Of a stretch of 16,626 bases of DNA, positions 8,228 through 15,437 are shown in pieces (the stretch's first letter is position 1; the number at the start of each line of letters is the position of its first letter). The DNA lies in contig CAADYJ010000049.1 in NCBI GenBank assembly GCA_900753245.1, forward strand, positions 1-16,626, written 5' to 3'. Origin of the DNA: Clostridia bacterium (GTDB taxonomy: Bacteria; Bacillota; Clostridia; TANB77; CAG-508). The notes below the pieces were generated by a model, which saw only the letters and a program-made list of their open reading frames with translations, was not told the origin of the DNA and did not search any database. The translations under genes and the position numbers were made by a program.

Positions 8228-8497
8228 TTATTCATCAATCAAATTTTCTATTAACTGTATAACAGCTTTCTTATTTTTTTCAGACAATTTATCAAAATTT
8301 TTAGAAATTGTCTCAACATATTTATTAACATTGCAATACAAAAGATTATCTGTAAGCTGAGCAACTGTAATATTTAATGCATTACAAAGATTTAAAACTG
8401 TTATTATTGAAGGAATACTATTTCCTATTTCTAATTGGTACAAATGACTTGCAGTAATATGGCTTTTTTCAGCTAATTGTTCTCTGGTCAATTTCAT
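8228..8497 (-). CDS. Cro/C1-type (XRE) helix-turn-helix regulator with uncertain start
   Basis: A small DNA-binding protein of the lambda Cro/C1 class. From the first ATG (8497) the product has 89 residues: LTREQLAEKSHITASHLYQLEIGNSIPS contains the two helices of the HTH, and the C-terminus (KLSEKNKKAVIQLIENLI) resembles the short helix that ends many clostridial members. The frame continues upstream of that ATG as IGSNIHQYRIN, which fits the first helix of the family (compare NIKKYR...). Coding sequence therefore probably begins near 8518-8536, but no ATG, GTG or TTG exists there before the in-frame TAA at 8555-8557. An AGGT lies six bases before an ATT codon (8516-8518). The ATG at 8497 has no visible ribosome site and would lack helix 1. 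The gene may start at a rare codon or have lost its start. Target genes are unknown; the divergent operon is the obvious candidate. Confidence 0.75.
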   Translation of the reverse strand: MKLTREQLAEKSHITASHLYQLEIGNSIPSIITVLNLCNALNITVAQLTDNLLYCNVNKYVETISKNFDKLSEKNKKAVIQLIENLIDE

Positions 8498-8553
8498 ATT
8501 AATACGGTATTGGTGAATATTGCTACCTATATATATAAATATATAAAAATCTA

Positions 8554-8582
8554 TTTACATTTATATATTTAAATGATATATT
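8554..8582 (+). promoter_or_regulatory. Extended -10 promoter of the membrane protein / LRR operon
   Basis: TTTACA (8554-8559) and TATATT (8577-8582) are 17 bp apart. A TG at 8574-8575, one base before the -10 box, makes it an extended -10 promoter. The transcript would start near 8589. Confidence 0.55.
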
Positions 8583-8591
8583 AACTACAGA

Positions 8592-8620
8592 ATTCTACAA
8601 AAAAGAATTTAATTATACAA
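8592..8620 (-). promoter_or_regulatory. Possible promoter of the XRE regulator
   Basis: On the minus strand TTGTAT (8620-8615) and TAGAAT (8597-8592) are 17 bp apart. The site lies just downstream of the divergent plus-strand promoter, so the two transcription units could be controlled together. The match is moderate. Confidence 0.35.
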
Positions 8621-8646
8621 TTTTTTTAGAAAGGAGAAAGGGAAAG

Positions 8647-8973
8647 ATGAGTGAAAAAGGTAAAGCAATTTTAGCATATGTATTTACTTGGATAGGTGGA
8701 CTTATAGTATTATTTGGAATGAAAGATAGCCAAAGAAATACAAAAATACATGCAGCACAAGCAATAATAATAGGTGTAGGTTATATGCTTATTTATGCAA
8801 TATACAGAATTATTCCTGTATATATTCCATTTTTTTCAACAATAGTATATGGACTATATGTTGTACTAGTAGTAATAGGTATAGTAAAAGCAAACAAAGA
8901 GGAAGACCCAGAACTACCAGTAGTAGGAAAACTTGCAATGTCTATATTTGGTAAAAAAATAGATGAACAATAA
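8647..8973 (+). CDS. Small three-helix membrane protein, DUF4870-like
   Basis: A 108-residue protein with three hydrophobic segments: about 8-24 (ILAYVFTWIGGLIVLFG), 40-58 and 62-80. A short soluble C-terminus follows (KEEDPELPVVGKLAMSIFG). The order of the first helix, a polar KDSQRNTKIHAAQA segment, then two closely spaced helices resembles small DUF4870/Tic20-like membrane proteins, whose role is unknown. Assignment is from pattern only. The ribosome site AAGGAG (8631-8636) is ten bases from the ATG. The next gene begins 37 bases later with its own ribosome site and no terminator between them, so the two are probably co-transcribed. Confidence 0.75.
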   Translation: MSEKGKAILAYVFTWIGGLIVLFGMKDSQRNTKIHAAQAIIIGVGYMLIYAIYRIIPVYIPFFSTIVYGLYVVLVVIGIVKANKEEDPELPVVGKLAMSIFGKKIDEQ

Positions 8974-9010
8974 ATAAAAATTTAATGCAGAAGATAAAGG
9001 AGGTGTAAGA

Positions 9011-10693
9011 ATGACAAAAGTTAAAAAAATATTAATATTATGCACTATAGCATTAGCAATATTATTAATACCTACAATATCTAAAGCAACAGAAGAATAC
9101 ACAGAAATACAATTCAAAGATGTTAATTTATATAATTCTCTTTTAGAATATTTTGAAAGAGGATATATGAGTTATATAAAAACCAAAGATGATAATAATT
9201 TAAGAATAGAAATGAATGTAACTGATGTAGAATCATTGGACATAGATAATGATGAAATTACAGATATAACTGGAATAGAAAAATTTAAAAATTTAAAAGA
9301 ATTAAGATTAAATTGTAATATAAGTAATGTAGAACCTATAAAAGAGTTATCTAATTTGGAGGATTTATCATTAATTGGTAATTCAGAGTTAAAAAATATA
9401 GAGCAATTACAAGGATTAAAAAAACTAAAAAGATTAGGTGTATCTTGTACAAAAGTAGATGACCTTGAACAAATAAAAGAGTTAACCAATCTAGAGCAAT
9501 TATCAATTGGTGGTGGCTTATATGATAAATTAGAATTAAAGAATATGAATATATTAAGTAATTTTCAAAACTTAAAACACTTAACTATAAGTGATGTTAA
9601 TAAAATAAATATAGAGCCAATAAAAAATTTAAAAAATCTAACAAGTTTAGGTATAGAATGGACAGATTTATCTAATATAGATGATTTGTCAAATTTAACA
9701 AATTTAGATTATTTGCAATTGGGATACAATAATATAAGTGATATTAAAGCATTAAGTAATTTAAATAATTTAACTTTCTTAGTTCTAAGTAAAAATAATA
9801 TAAGTGATATAGATCCTTTAAGAAACTTAAAAAAATTAACACATTTACATTTAGATAGTAATAATATAAGTAATATAGAACCACTAAAAGACTTAACTAA
9901 TTTGGAAGATTTAAATTTAGATTATAATCAGATAAATGACATTGAAAATTTAAGAAATTTAAAAAATTTAACAGAATTAGATTTAAAAGGAAATAAAGTA
10001 ACTAAATTAGAACCATTAACAGCATTAACTAAATTGGGTATTTTGGATTTAGAGGAAAATGGAATAAAAGAAGTTACGGAATTAATACCATTAAAAGATA
10101 TTGTTACTTCTATTAGTCTTAAAAAAAATAATATTGAAGATGCTACTCAAATAGAACCGTTAAAAAGTGGAGTGAGGTATGGGGAATATCCTAATTGCTA
10201 TGAGCAAATATTAACAGTTAAAAGTAGTTCAAAAGAGGTTAAATTACCATTATTATTTATTCAAGCACAAAATAAAGATAGTATAGCATATTCAGTAGAT
10301 GGACTTGAATTTATAAATTGTGTATTAAGTGATGATGGAACTAAAGTTATATTAAATGAAAAACAAAATGAAGAAGATGACGGTGAAAATGAAGTAAAAT
10401 TCGGAGTAGAAATAAAAAATGGGCTATTTTGGCATTCTATATTAAATATAGAATTTGAAGAAACAGGAAAGTCAAATGAATCTGAAGATAAAGATGACTC
10501 ATCAATAAATGGAGGAACAAAAACAGACAGTTCAAGTAAAAAAGATAAAACAGACGGAAAAGAAGACAAAACAACAGCAAAAGGAACAATACCACAAACA
10601 GGAGTAGGAATAGGATTAACACTTATAATATTCTTACTAATAGGAGCAACTACAATTGCATATATAAAATATAAAAAATTAAAAAATATATAA
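9011..10693 (+). CDS. Internalin-like leucine-rich-repeat surface protein with IPQTG sorting signal
   Basis: A 560-residue exported protein, probably anchored to the cell wall. Residues 1-27 are a signal peptide (KKILILCTIALAILLIPTISKA, written here as a description of the hydrophobic run, with likely cleavage after SKA). About residues 75-385 hold a dozen or more 22-residue repeats of the SDS22/internalin type, such as LKNLTELDLKGNKVTKLEPL and repeated NNISDI turns. A less repetitive domain (about 390-485) and a Ser/Asp/Lys-rich spacer follow. The end is IPQTG (527-531), a hydrophobic helix and the basic tail KYKKLKNI, the layout of a sortase substrate with Ile for the usual Leu. No sortase gene is in the window. 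AAAGGAGGTG (8997-9006) marks the start. Internalin-like repeats usually bind proteins; the ligand here is unknown. Confidence 0.88.
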   Translation: MTKVKKILILCTIALAILLIPTISKATEEYTEIQFKDVNLYNSLLEYFERGYMSYIKTKDDNNLRIEMNVTDVESLDIDNDEITDITGIEKFKNLKELRLNCNISNVEPIKELSNLEDLSLIGNSELKNIEQLQGLKKLKRLGVSCTKVDDLEQIKELTNLEQLSIGGGLYDKLELKNMNILSNFQNLKHLTISDVNKINIEPIKNLKNLTSLGIEWTDLSNIDDLSNLTNLDYLQLGYNNISDIKALSNLNNLTFLVLSKNNISDIDPLRNLKKLTHLHLDSNNISNIEPLKDLTNLEDLNLDYNQINDIENLRNLKNLTELDLKGNKVTKLEPLTALTKLGILDLEENGIKEVTELIPLKDIVTSISLKKNNIEDATQIEPLKSGVRYGEYPNCYEQILTVKSSSKEVKLPLLFIQAQNKDSIAYSVDGLEFINCVLSDDGTKVILNEKQNEEDDGENEVKFGVEIKNGLFWHSILNIEFEETGKSNESEDKDDSSINGGTKTDSSSKKDKTDGKEDKTTAKGTIPQTGVGIGLTLIIFLLIGATTIAYIKYKKLKNI

Positions 10694-10703
10694 ACGAATA
10701 AAT

Positions 10704-10754
10704 AACACTTCTTAAAAATAAACTAATAAAAAGTTTAATTTTAAGGAGTGTTTT
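10704..10754 (+). terminator. Long hairpin: terminator of the LRR gene that also covers the next ribosome site
   Basis: A 21-position stem (10704-10724 with 10732-10752) has one mismatch and one G-U pair, with a seven-base loop, and is followed by TTTTAATTT. It looks like a terminator, but its 3' arm contains AAGGAG (10743-10748), the only ribosome site of the ZIP gene at 10758. Read-through RNA would have this site buried. Confidence 0.7.
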
Positions 10755-10757
10755 AAT

Positions 10758-11501
10758 TTGAATGAAATACTAAAAACAACATTAATAGGCTTATTTTTCG
10801 GAACATTTGGAACAACAATAGGAGGAATAATAGGAGTATGCTTCAAAAGAAAGTCAAATAAATTTTTAAGTTTTATTTTAGCATTTGCATCAGGGTTAAT
10901 GTTAGCAATAATATGCTTTGACTTAATACCAGAAGCAATGGAAATAGCAAACATTTTCAGTGTACTTATGGGAATTATTGCAGGAATAATAATAATGATA
11001 ATATGTGACATATTAGTACAAAAAAAGTTTAATACAAATAAAATAAATACAAACACTACAAGCAACTTACTAAAAACAGGAATAATCGTAAGCATAGGTT
11101 TGGCACTTCATAATTTTCCAGAAGGTTTAGCAATAGGCTCAGGCTTTGGAGCATCACTAACATTAGGTTATTCACTAGCAATTGCAATATGTCTGCATGA
11201 TGTACCAGAAGGAATAAGCATGGCAGTGCCAATGAAAAATGGAGGGATGAATCCAATAAAAGTAGTTTTCTATGTAATATTATCAGGAGTAACGACAGGA
11301 ATAGGAGCATTTTTTGGAGCAATACTTGGAGGAATATCACAAGAAGTAATAGCAATGTGCTTAAGCTTTGCAGCAGGAGCAATGCTGTACATAGTATCAG
11401 GCGAGCTAATACCAGAATCAAATAGCCTATACCATGGAAGAATGACAGCAATAGGAAATATAGTGGGTTTCCTACTAGGTATGATTGCAATGAGCATATA
11501 A
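10758..11501 (+). CDS. ZIP-family divalent metal transporter
   Basis: ZIP proteins carry zinc or other divalent metals into the cytoplasm. The 247-residue product has about eight hydrophobic segments and the two metal-site motifs of the family: HNFPEG (118-123) in the helix-IV position and HDVPEG (147-152) in the helix-V position. The second has Asp where HNIPEG is common. A soluble loop (about 85-110, FNTNKINTNTTSN) separates helices III and IV and is not rich in His. The start is TTG (10758) after AAGGAG; an ATG at 10762 is out of frame. Clostridia often have a ZIP gene between prfA and the phosphatase that follows, which agrees with the position here. No clear terminator follows the stop, and no clear promoter precedes the gene apart from the hairpin region. 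Confidence 0.9.
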   Translation: MNEILKTTLIGLFFGTFGTTIGGIIGVCFKRKSNKFLSFILAFASGLMLAIICFDLIPEAMEIANIFSVLMGIIAGIIIMIICDILVQKKFNTNKINTNTTSNLLKTGIIVSIGLALHNFPEGLAIGSGFGASLTLGYSLAIAICLHDVPEGISMAVPMKNGGMNPIKVVFYVILSGVTTGIGAFFGAILGGISQEVIAMCLSFAAGAMLYIVSGELIPESNSLYHGRMTAIGNIVGFLLGMIAMSI

Positions 11502-11540
11502 ACTATTAGGGACGGGCCGATTTAGTTTAGCATAAAAGCA

Positions 11541-11569
11541 TTTGCATATAATTGAAAAACTGATATAAT
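11541..11569 (+). promoter_or_regulatory. Extended -10 promoter of the phosphatase gene
   Basis: TATAAT (11564-11569) is preceded by TG at 11561-11562, giving TGATATAAT. A weak -35 box, TTTGCA (11541-11546), is 17 bp upstream. The ribosome site AGGAGG follows at 11581. Confidence 0.6.
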
Positions 11570-11595
11570 ACAAAAGAATTAGGAGGAAAAAACAA

Positions 11596-12054
11596 ATGAA
11601 AATAATGTTTATATGCACAGGAAATATATGCAGAAGTGCCATGGCAGAAGGAATGATGAAAAAATTGGCAAAAGATAATAATTTAGATTTAGATATATGC
11701 TCATGTGGAATATATGCTGAAGATGGTGACTATGCAACATATAATGCTATAGAAGCGGCAAAATATTATGATGTAAATATAGAAAAACATAGAGCAACAA
11801 ATATAAGAAGGTCTAGAATTAAAGAAATGGATATAATACTATGTGCTACAGAATCTCATAAACAAAGTGTATTGCATATGTATCCAAAATTAAAAGAAAA
11901 AGTATTTACTATGAAAGAATATGCTAAGTTAGATAACAATGGACAAGATATGGATATAAAAGATCCATGGGGATATGATATGAATGTATATCAAAATTGT
12001 GCAAGAGAAATAGAAGAATGTAACGAAAAAATTATTTATTTATTACGGAAATGA
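11596..12054 (+). CDS. Low-molecular-weight protein tyrosine phosphatase family protein
   Basis: A 152-residue cytoplasmic phosphatase. The catalytic P-loop is CTGNICRS (7-14), with nucleophile Cys7 and phosphate-binding Arg13; the general acid is Asp123 in DPWGYD (123-128). Length and fold order are normal for the family. AGGAGG (11581-11586), nine bases before the ATG, fixes the start. Its place downstream of prfA and ZIP is that of the clostridial YwlE-like gene often annotated as protein arginine phosphatase. However, the residue that favours arginine-phosphate in YwlE is Thr in CTGNTCRS, and here it is Ile11, as in tyrosine phosphatases. I therefore expect phosphotyrosine specificity and leave the symbol blank. 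The segment SAMAEG has Ala for the usual Pro. Substrates are unknown. Confidence 0.9.
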   Translation: MKIMFICTGNICRSAMAEGMMKKLAKDNNLDLDICSCGIYAEDGDYATYNAIEAAKYYDVNIEKHRATNIRRSRIKEMDIILCATESHKQSVLHMYPKLKEKVFTMKEYAKLDNNGQDMDIKDPWGYDMNVYQNCAREIEECNEKIIYLLRK

Positions 12055-12196
12055 AGGCTTTAAAGAAAATTAATACTCATAAATTTAAAAATTTGTAAAA
12101 ATTGTAACAAAAATATCAAGAAAAAGACATAAAAGTCGAAAAAACATGTTCCGTAAGTAAGTTTAACTTACCTTAAAAAAGTGCCAAATATAACCA

Positions 12197-12225
12197 TTTA
12201 CTTAAATATAAGAAGAAATTATAAT
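12197..12225 (+). promoter_or_regulatory. Promoter of the SpaA-like adhesin gene
   Basis: TTTACT (12197-12202) and TATAAT (12220-12225) are 17 bp apart, giving a start near 12232. The leader then reaches AGGAG (12250-12254). The stretch 12055-12196 before it shows no gene; it has a short hairpin (12157-12171) without a T-run. Confidence 0.6.
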
Positions 12226-12386
12226 ACAAGTAATAATATTATAATTTATAGGAGAGGAAAATAGTAAAAGAAGGGAAAATTAGAAAAGTAACAACAGAAA
12301 GATATGAACTAATAGATACAAAAGCACAAAAAGATGAAAGAATAAAACAAAGACAAAATGCAGATGGAACATATTATTTAAAAGAC

Positions 12387-15300
12387 TTGGTAGATTACTA
12401 TTACAAAATAATGTACGAAGAGGGAAATGAACAAGTATTACCAGGAGATGATAAAGTATATCATCCATACAATTTAAGTTCAGAGACACTAGTAAAAGAT
12501 TATAGTAATTCATCACAAGGAGAAACAATACAAGAAATTAGAACAAATGATAAAGGTTACTTAAAAAGTCCAGAACTTGCATATGGAGAATACGTTGCAA
12601 TAGAGACTAGTGTGCCAAGAAAACAAGATACAGCAAGCCCAGTTGTAGTTAAAATAGAGCAAGATTCTAAAACATTGCAAGATTTAAGATTTGTAAGAGA
12701 TAATAATTTTAGAACAAAAGTAAAAATATATATAAGAGATGTGCAAACATCACAAACGATAATAAATAAAAATATTAAATACGTAATAAGAAATATAGAT
12801 ACACAAGAATACATGACTCATAAAATATGGGTTCCAAATGAAGGATATGTAGAATATGGAACACCAGATAAACCATTTGAAGCTCAAAAAACAGGATTTA
12901 TAATAACACCAATGAAATTAGAAGTAGGACAATATGAGTTAATAGAAATAACAGCAGGAGAAGGATATACAACAAATAAATTTGAAGGTACATCAGTAAA
13001 TGGACAAACACAATTAAATTCAAGAGATAATATAAGGTTTGAAATAAGAACAAATACAGCATATTATACAGACACATATTTAGGAGACTATATTATAGTA
13101 GTAAATGAAACAAACAAATCAGTTGTAGGAGATATAACCATAAAAACACAAGGAGAATATTTATCTAATATTGCTACTGATAACAACCAAAATTATAGTT
13201 TTGAATATACCAATAGAAAAGTATCTAATGCAAAATATCAAATAATTGCAAAAGAAGATATATACACACAAGACAATCAAGGACAAAAAATATATTCAAA
13301 AGATGAAGTAGTAGGATATATAACAACAAATGAGAAAGGTGAAGGAATAATAGAAAATCTTCCACTAGGAAAATACATTATAAAACAAGTTGAATGTCCA
13401 ACTGGATTCACATTAAATACTAACGATAAAGAAGTAGAAATAGATTACCAAGGACAAGAAGTACCGGTAGTATTTAAAAATGTAGAGCAAGAGCAAATAA
13501 GACAAAAAATAGAAATATTAATTCATAATAAAGATGAAGAAGAACAAAATATAAATAGACAAGGTGGAAAATATGGATTATATACAAAAGAAGAAATAAG
13601 ATACACAGATAAAAATGGAAATGTAAAAATAATACCAGCAAATACATTATTGCAGACTATAACTTCAAATGAAAATGGTGAAATTAGATTTAATTCACAA
13701 GAAAATATAGACTTACCACAAGGAAAGTACTATGTAAAAGAAATAGAAGCACCAGAAGGATACGTATTACAAGAAAAACAAGTAGACATAGATACAATAA
13801 AAGACAATCAAAAACAAGCTATATTAAAGATAGAAAAAGACTTGGTAGGACAAAAAACAAATGTTAAAGTTCAAGACATAAATGAAGAAGAGCAATTAGT
13901 AGCAGGTTCTAAATTACAAATAGTAGAAAAAGATACAGGAAAAATAATAGAAACTTGGCAAACAGAAGCTCAAATAAAAACATTTAGAAAATTAAAAGTA
14001 AATACAAAATACATAGTAAAACAAATAGAGCCAGCAAGAGGATATGTTACAGCTGAAGAAGTAGAATTTATAATAAAAACAAATGGAAAAATAGAAATAA
14101 ATGGACAAGAACAAGAAGAAAATATAATTAACATTATAAGTAGACAAACTAAATTAGATATCATTTTAAAAGATGAAATAGATTCAAGCTATGTATCTGG
14201 AGTTAAATTTAAAATATTAAATAAAAATACAAATGAAGAAATGGCAACATTTGTAATGCCAGCAAGTCCTCAAAGAGTATTAGGTTTACCAATTGGAAAT
14301 TACGTACTAAAAGAAATAGAAATACCAAACTTGGGTTATGTAACAATAAATGATGTAGATTTTGAAGTAAGAGATACTAAAGATGTACAACAATTAGAAA
14401 TAATTCAAAGTGTAAGTAAGCTAGAAGTACATATATTTGACGAGCTAGAAAATGAAAAATATGTAGAAGGAACAAAGTGGCAAATAGTAGATAAAGAAAC
14501 AGAAGGAGTAAAAGACGAGTGGGTACAAGATGGAAATAAACATGAAGTAAAAAAATTACCAATCGGAAACTACATATTAAAAGAAGTAGAAGTACCAAGT
14601 GAATCAGGTTATGTAACAATAAAAGATGTGGAATTTGAAGTAAAAGATACTCTTGAAGTTCAAAGTGTTACTGCAACTCAAGCTATTAGCAAAGTAAATA
14701 TTATAGTATATGATAAGCAAACTAAAGAAGATATAACATCAAAGATAAGTTTAAACATTGTAAATAAGGAAACAAAACAAGTAGTAGCTACAACAAAAGA
14801 AATAAAACAAGAAGAAAATAATACAAAAGAAGAACAATCAAATGTTATATCAAATGAAATAGCAAATGAAGTTGTAAACAGCAATTCAAATGAAGTAGTA
14901 AATGAAGAAATAAATAGTAATACAAACGAGACAATAGGAAATGATGGAACTAATGAAAATGAAACATCAAACGATGATAAAGTATTACAAATAAAACAAA
15001 CAGAAAATGGCTATTATTTAGAAAGATTGCCAATAGGAAAATATACTATAGTAGAAACTAAAATACCAGTAAAAGAAGGATTTGTAGAATATCAAGAAAT
15101 AGATATGTCTGTTGAAGATACTTTAGAAATCCAAAAAACTGAAATCTATCAAGACATAACAAAAGTACTAATAAATGTAATAGACGAGGAGACAAAACAA
15201 TTAATAGAAGATGCTAATTTACAAATATTAGACAAAGAAACAAAACAAATAATAGCTCAAACAAAAGAAGAAATAAATGATGACAAAAATGATACAACAA

Positions 15301-15437
15301 AAGAAGAAACAAAAGAAGAAATAAATGACAATGAAAATAATACAACAAACGAAGAGGAAACAAAAGAAGATAAGACTTTAGAAATAAAGAAAACAAAAGA
15401 CGGTTATTATTTAGAAAGACTACCAATAGGAGAATAA
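12387..15437 (+). CDS. SpaA-like adhesin, N-terminal fragment up to the internal stop
   Basis: The open part before the internal TAA, if counted from the TTG at 12387, gives 1016 residues; real coding sequence extends back to about 12261. Nine or so repeats of the SpaA/Cna-B C-terminal strand motif mark successive modules: AYGEYVAIETSVP, VGQYELIEITAGEGY, LPLGKYIIKQVECPTGF, LPQGKYYVKEIEAPEGY, NTKYIVKQIEPARGY, LPIGNYVLKEIEIP, LPIGNYILKEVEVP and LPIGKYTIVETKIP. Such domains often form internal Lys-Asn isopeptide bonds and build rigid stalks; I did not locate the bond residues. Two modules carry Asn/Glu/Thr-rich low-complexity inserts (about 14800-14980 and 15260-15360). Modules after 13860 are most alike, suggesting recent duplication. 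The fragment alone has neither signal peptide nor membrane anchor. Confidence 0.7.
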   Translation: MVDYYYKIMYEEGNEQVLPGDDKVYHPYNLSSETLVKDYSNSSQGETIQEIRTNDKGYLKSPELAYGEYVAIETSVPRKQDTASPVVVKIEQDSKTLQDLRFVRDNNFRTKVKIYIRDVQTSQTIINKNIKYVIRNIDTQEYMTHKIWVPNEGYVEYGTPDKPFEAQKTGFIITPMKLEVGQYELIEITAGEGYTTNKFEGTSVNGQTQLNSRDNIRFEIRTNTAYYTDTYLGDYIIVVNETNKSVVGDITIKTQGEYLSNIATDNNQNYSFEYTNRKVSNAKYQIIAKEDIYTQDNQGQKIYSKDEVVGYITTNEKGEGIIENLPLGKYIIKQVECPTGFTLNTNDKEVEIDYQGQEVPVVFKNVEQEQIRQKIEILIHNKDEEEQNINRQGGKYGLYTKEEIRYTDKNGNVKIIPANTLLQTITSNENGEIRFNSQENIDLPQGKYYVKEIEAPEGYVLQEKQVDIDTIKDNQKQAILKIEKDLVGQKTNVKVQDINEEEQLVAGSKLQIVEKDTGKIIETWQTEAQIKTFRKLKVNTKYIVKQIEPARGYVTAEEVEFIIKTNGKIEINGQEQEENIINIISRQTKLDIILKDEIDSSYVSGVKFKILNKNTNEEMATFVMPASPQRVLGLPIGNYVLKEIEIPNLGYVTINDVDFEVRDTKDVQQLEIIQSVSKLEVHIFDELENEKYVEGTKWQIVDKETEGVKDEWVQDGNKHEVKKLPIGNYILKEVEVPSESGYVTIKDVEFEVKDTLEVQSVTATQAISKVNIIVYDKQTKEDITSKISLNIVNKETKQVVATTKEIKQEENNTKEEQSNVISNEIANEVVNSNSNEVVNEEINSNTNETIGNDGTNENETSNDDKVLQIKQTENGYYLERLPIGKYTIVETKIPVKEGFVEYQEIDMSVEDTLEIQKTEIYQDITKVLINVIDEETKQLIEDANLQILDKETKQIIAQTKEEINDDKNDTTKEETKEEINDNENNTTNEEETKEDKTLEIKKTKDGYYLERLPIGE
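15261..15356 (+). repeat. Tandem 48-bp coding repeat in the adhesin
   Basis: Two 48-bp units (15261-15308 and 15309-15356) encode TKEEINDDKNDTTKEE and TKEEINDNENNTTNEE. The in-frame duplication lengthens a disordered linker inside the last complete module. Confidence 0.75.

Noticed and set aside
10762..10764. ATG as start of the ZIP transporter
   Set aside because: It is out of frame with the transporter; the TTG at 10758 is in frame and properly spaced from AAGGAG.
11502..11528. GGGACGGGCCGA segment as a dispersed repeat element or terminator
   Set aside because: GGGACGG-type repeats occur in some Firmicutes, but only one short imperfect copy is seen and no pairing arm follows.
12151..12176. 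Hairpin GTAAG...CTTAC after the phosphatase gene as a terminator
   Set aside because: The stem is only six pairs and is followed by A, not T, on the plus strand.
15435..15437. Reassignment of UAA to Tyr
   Set aside because: UAA ends most genes in this window, including prfA-neighbouring genes with proper terminators, so a genome-wide recoding is not tenable.
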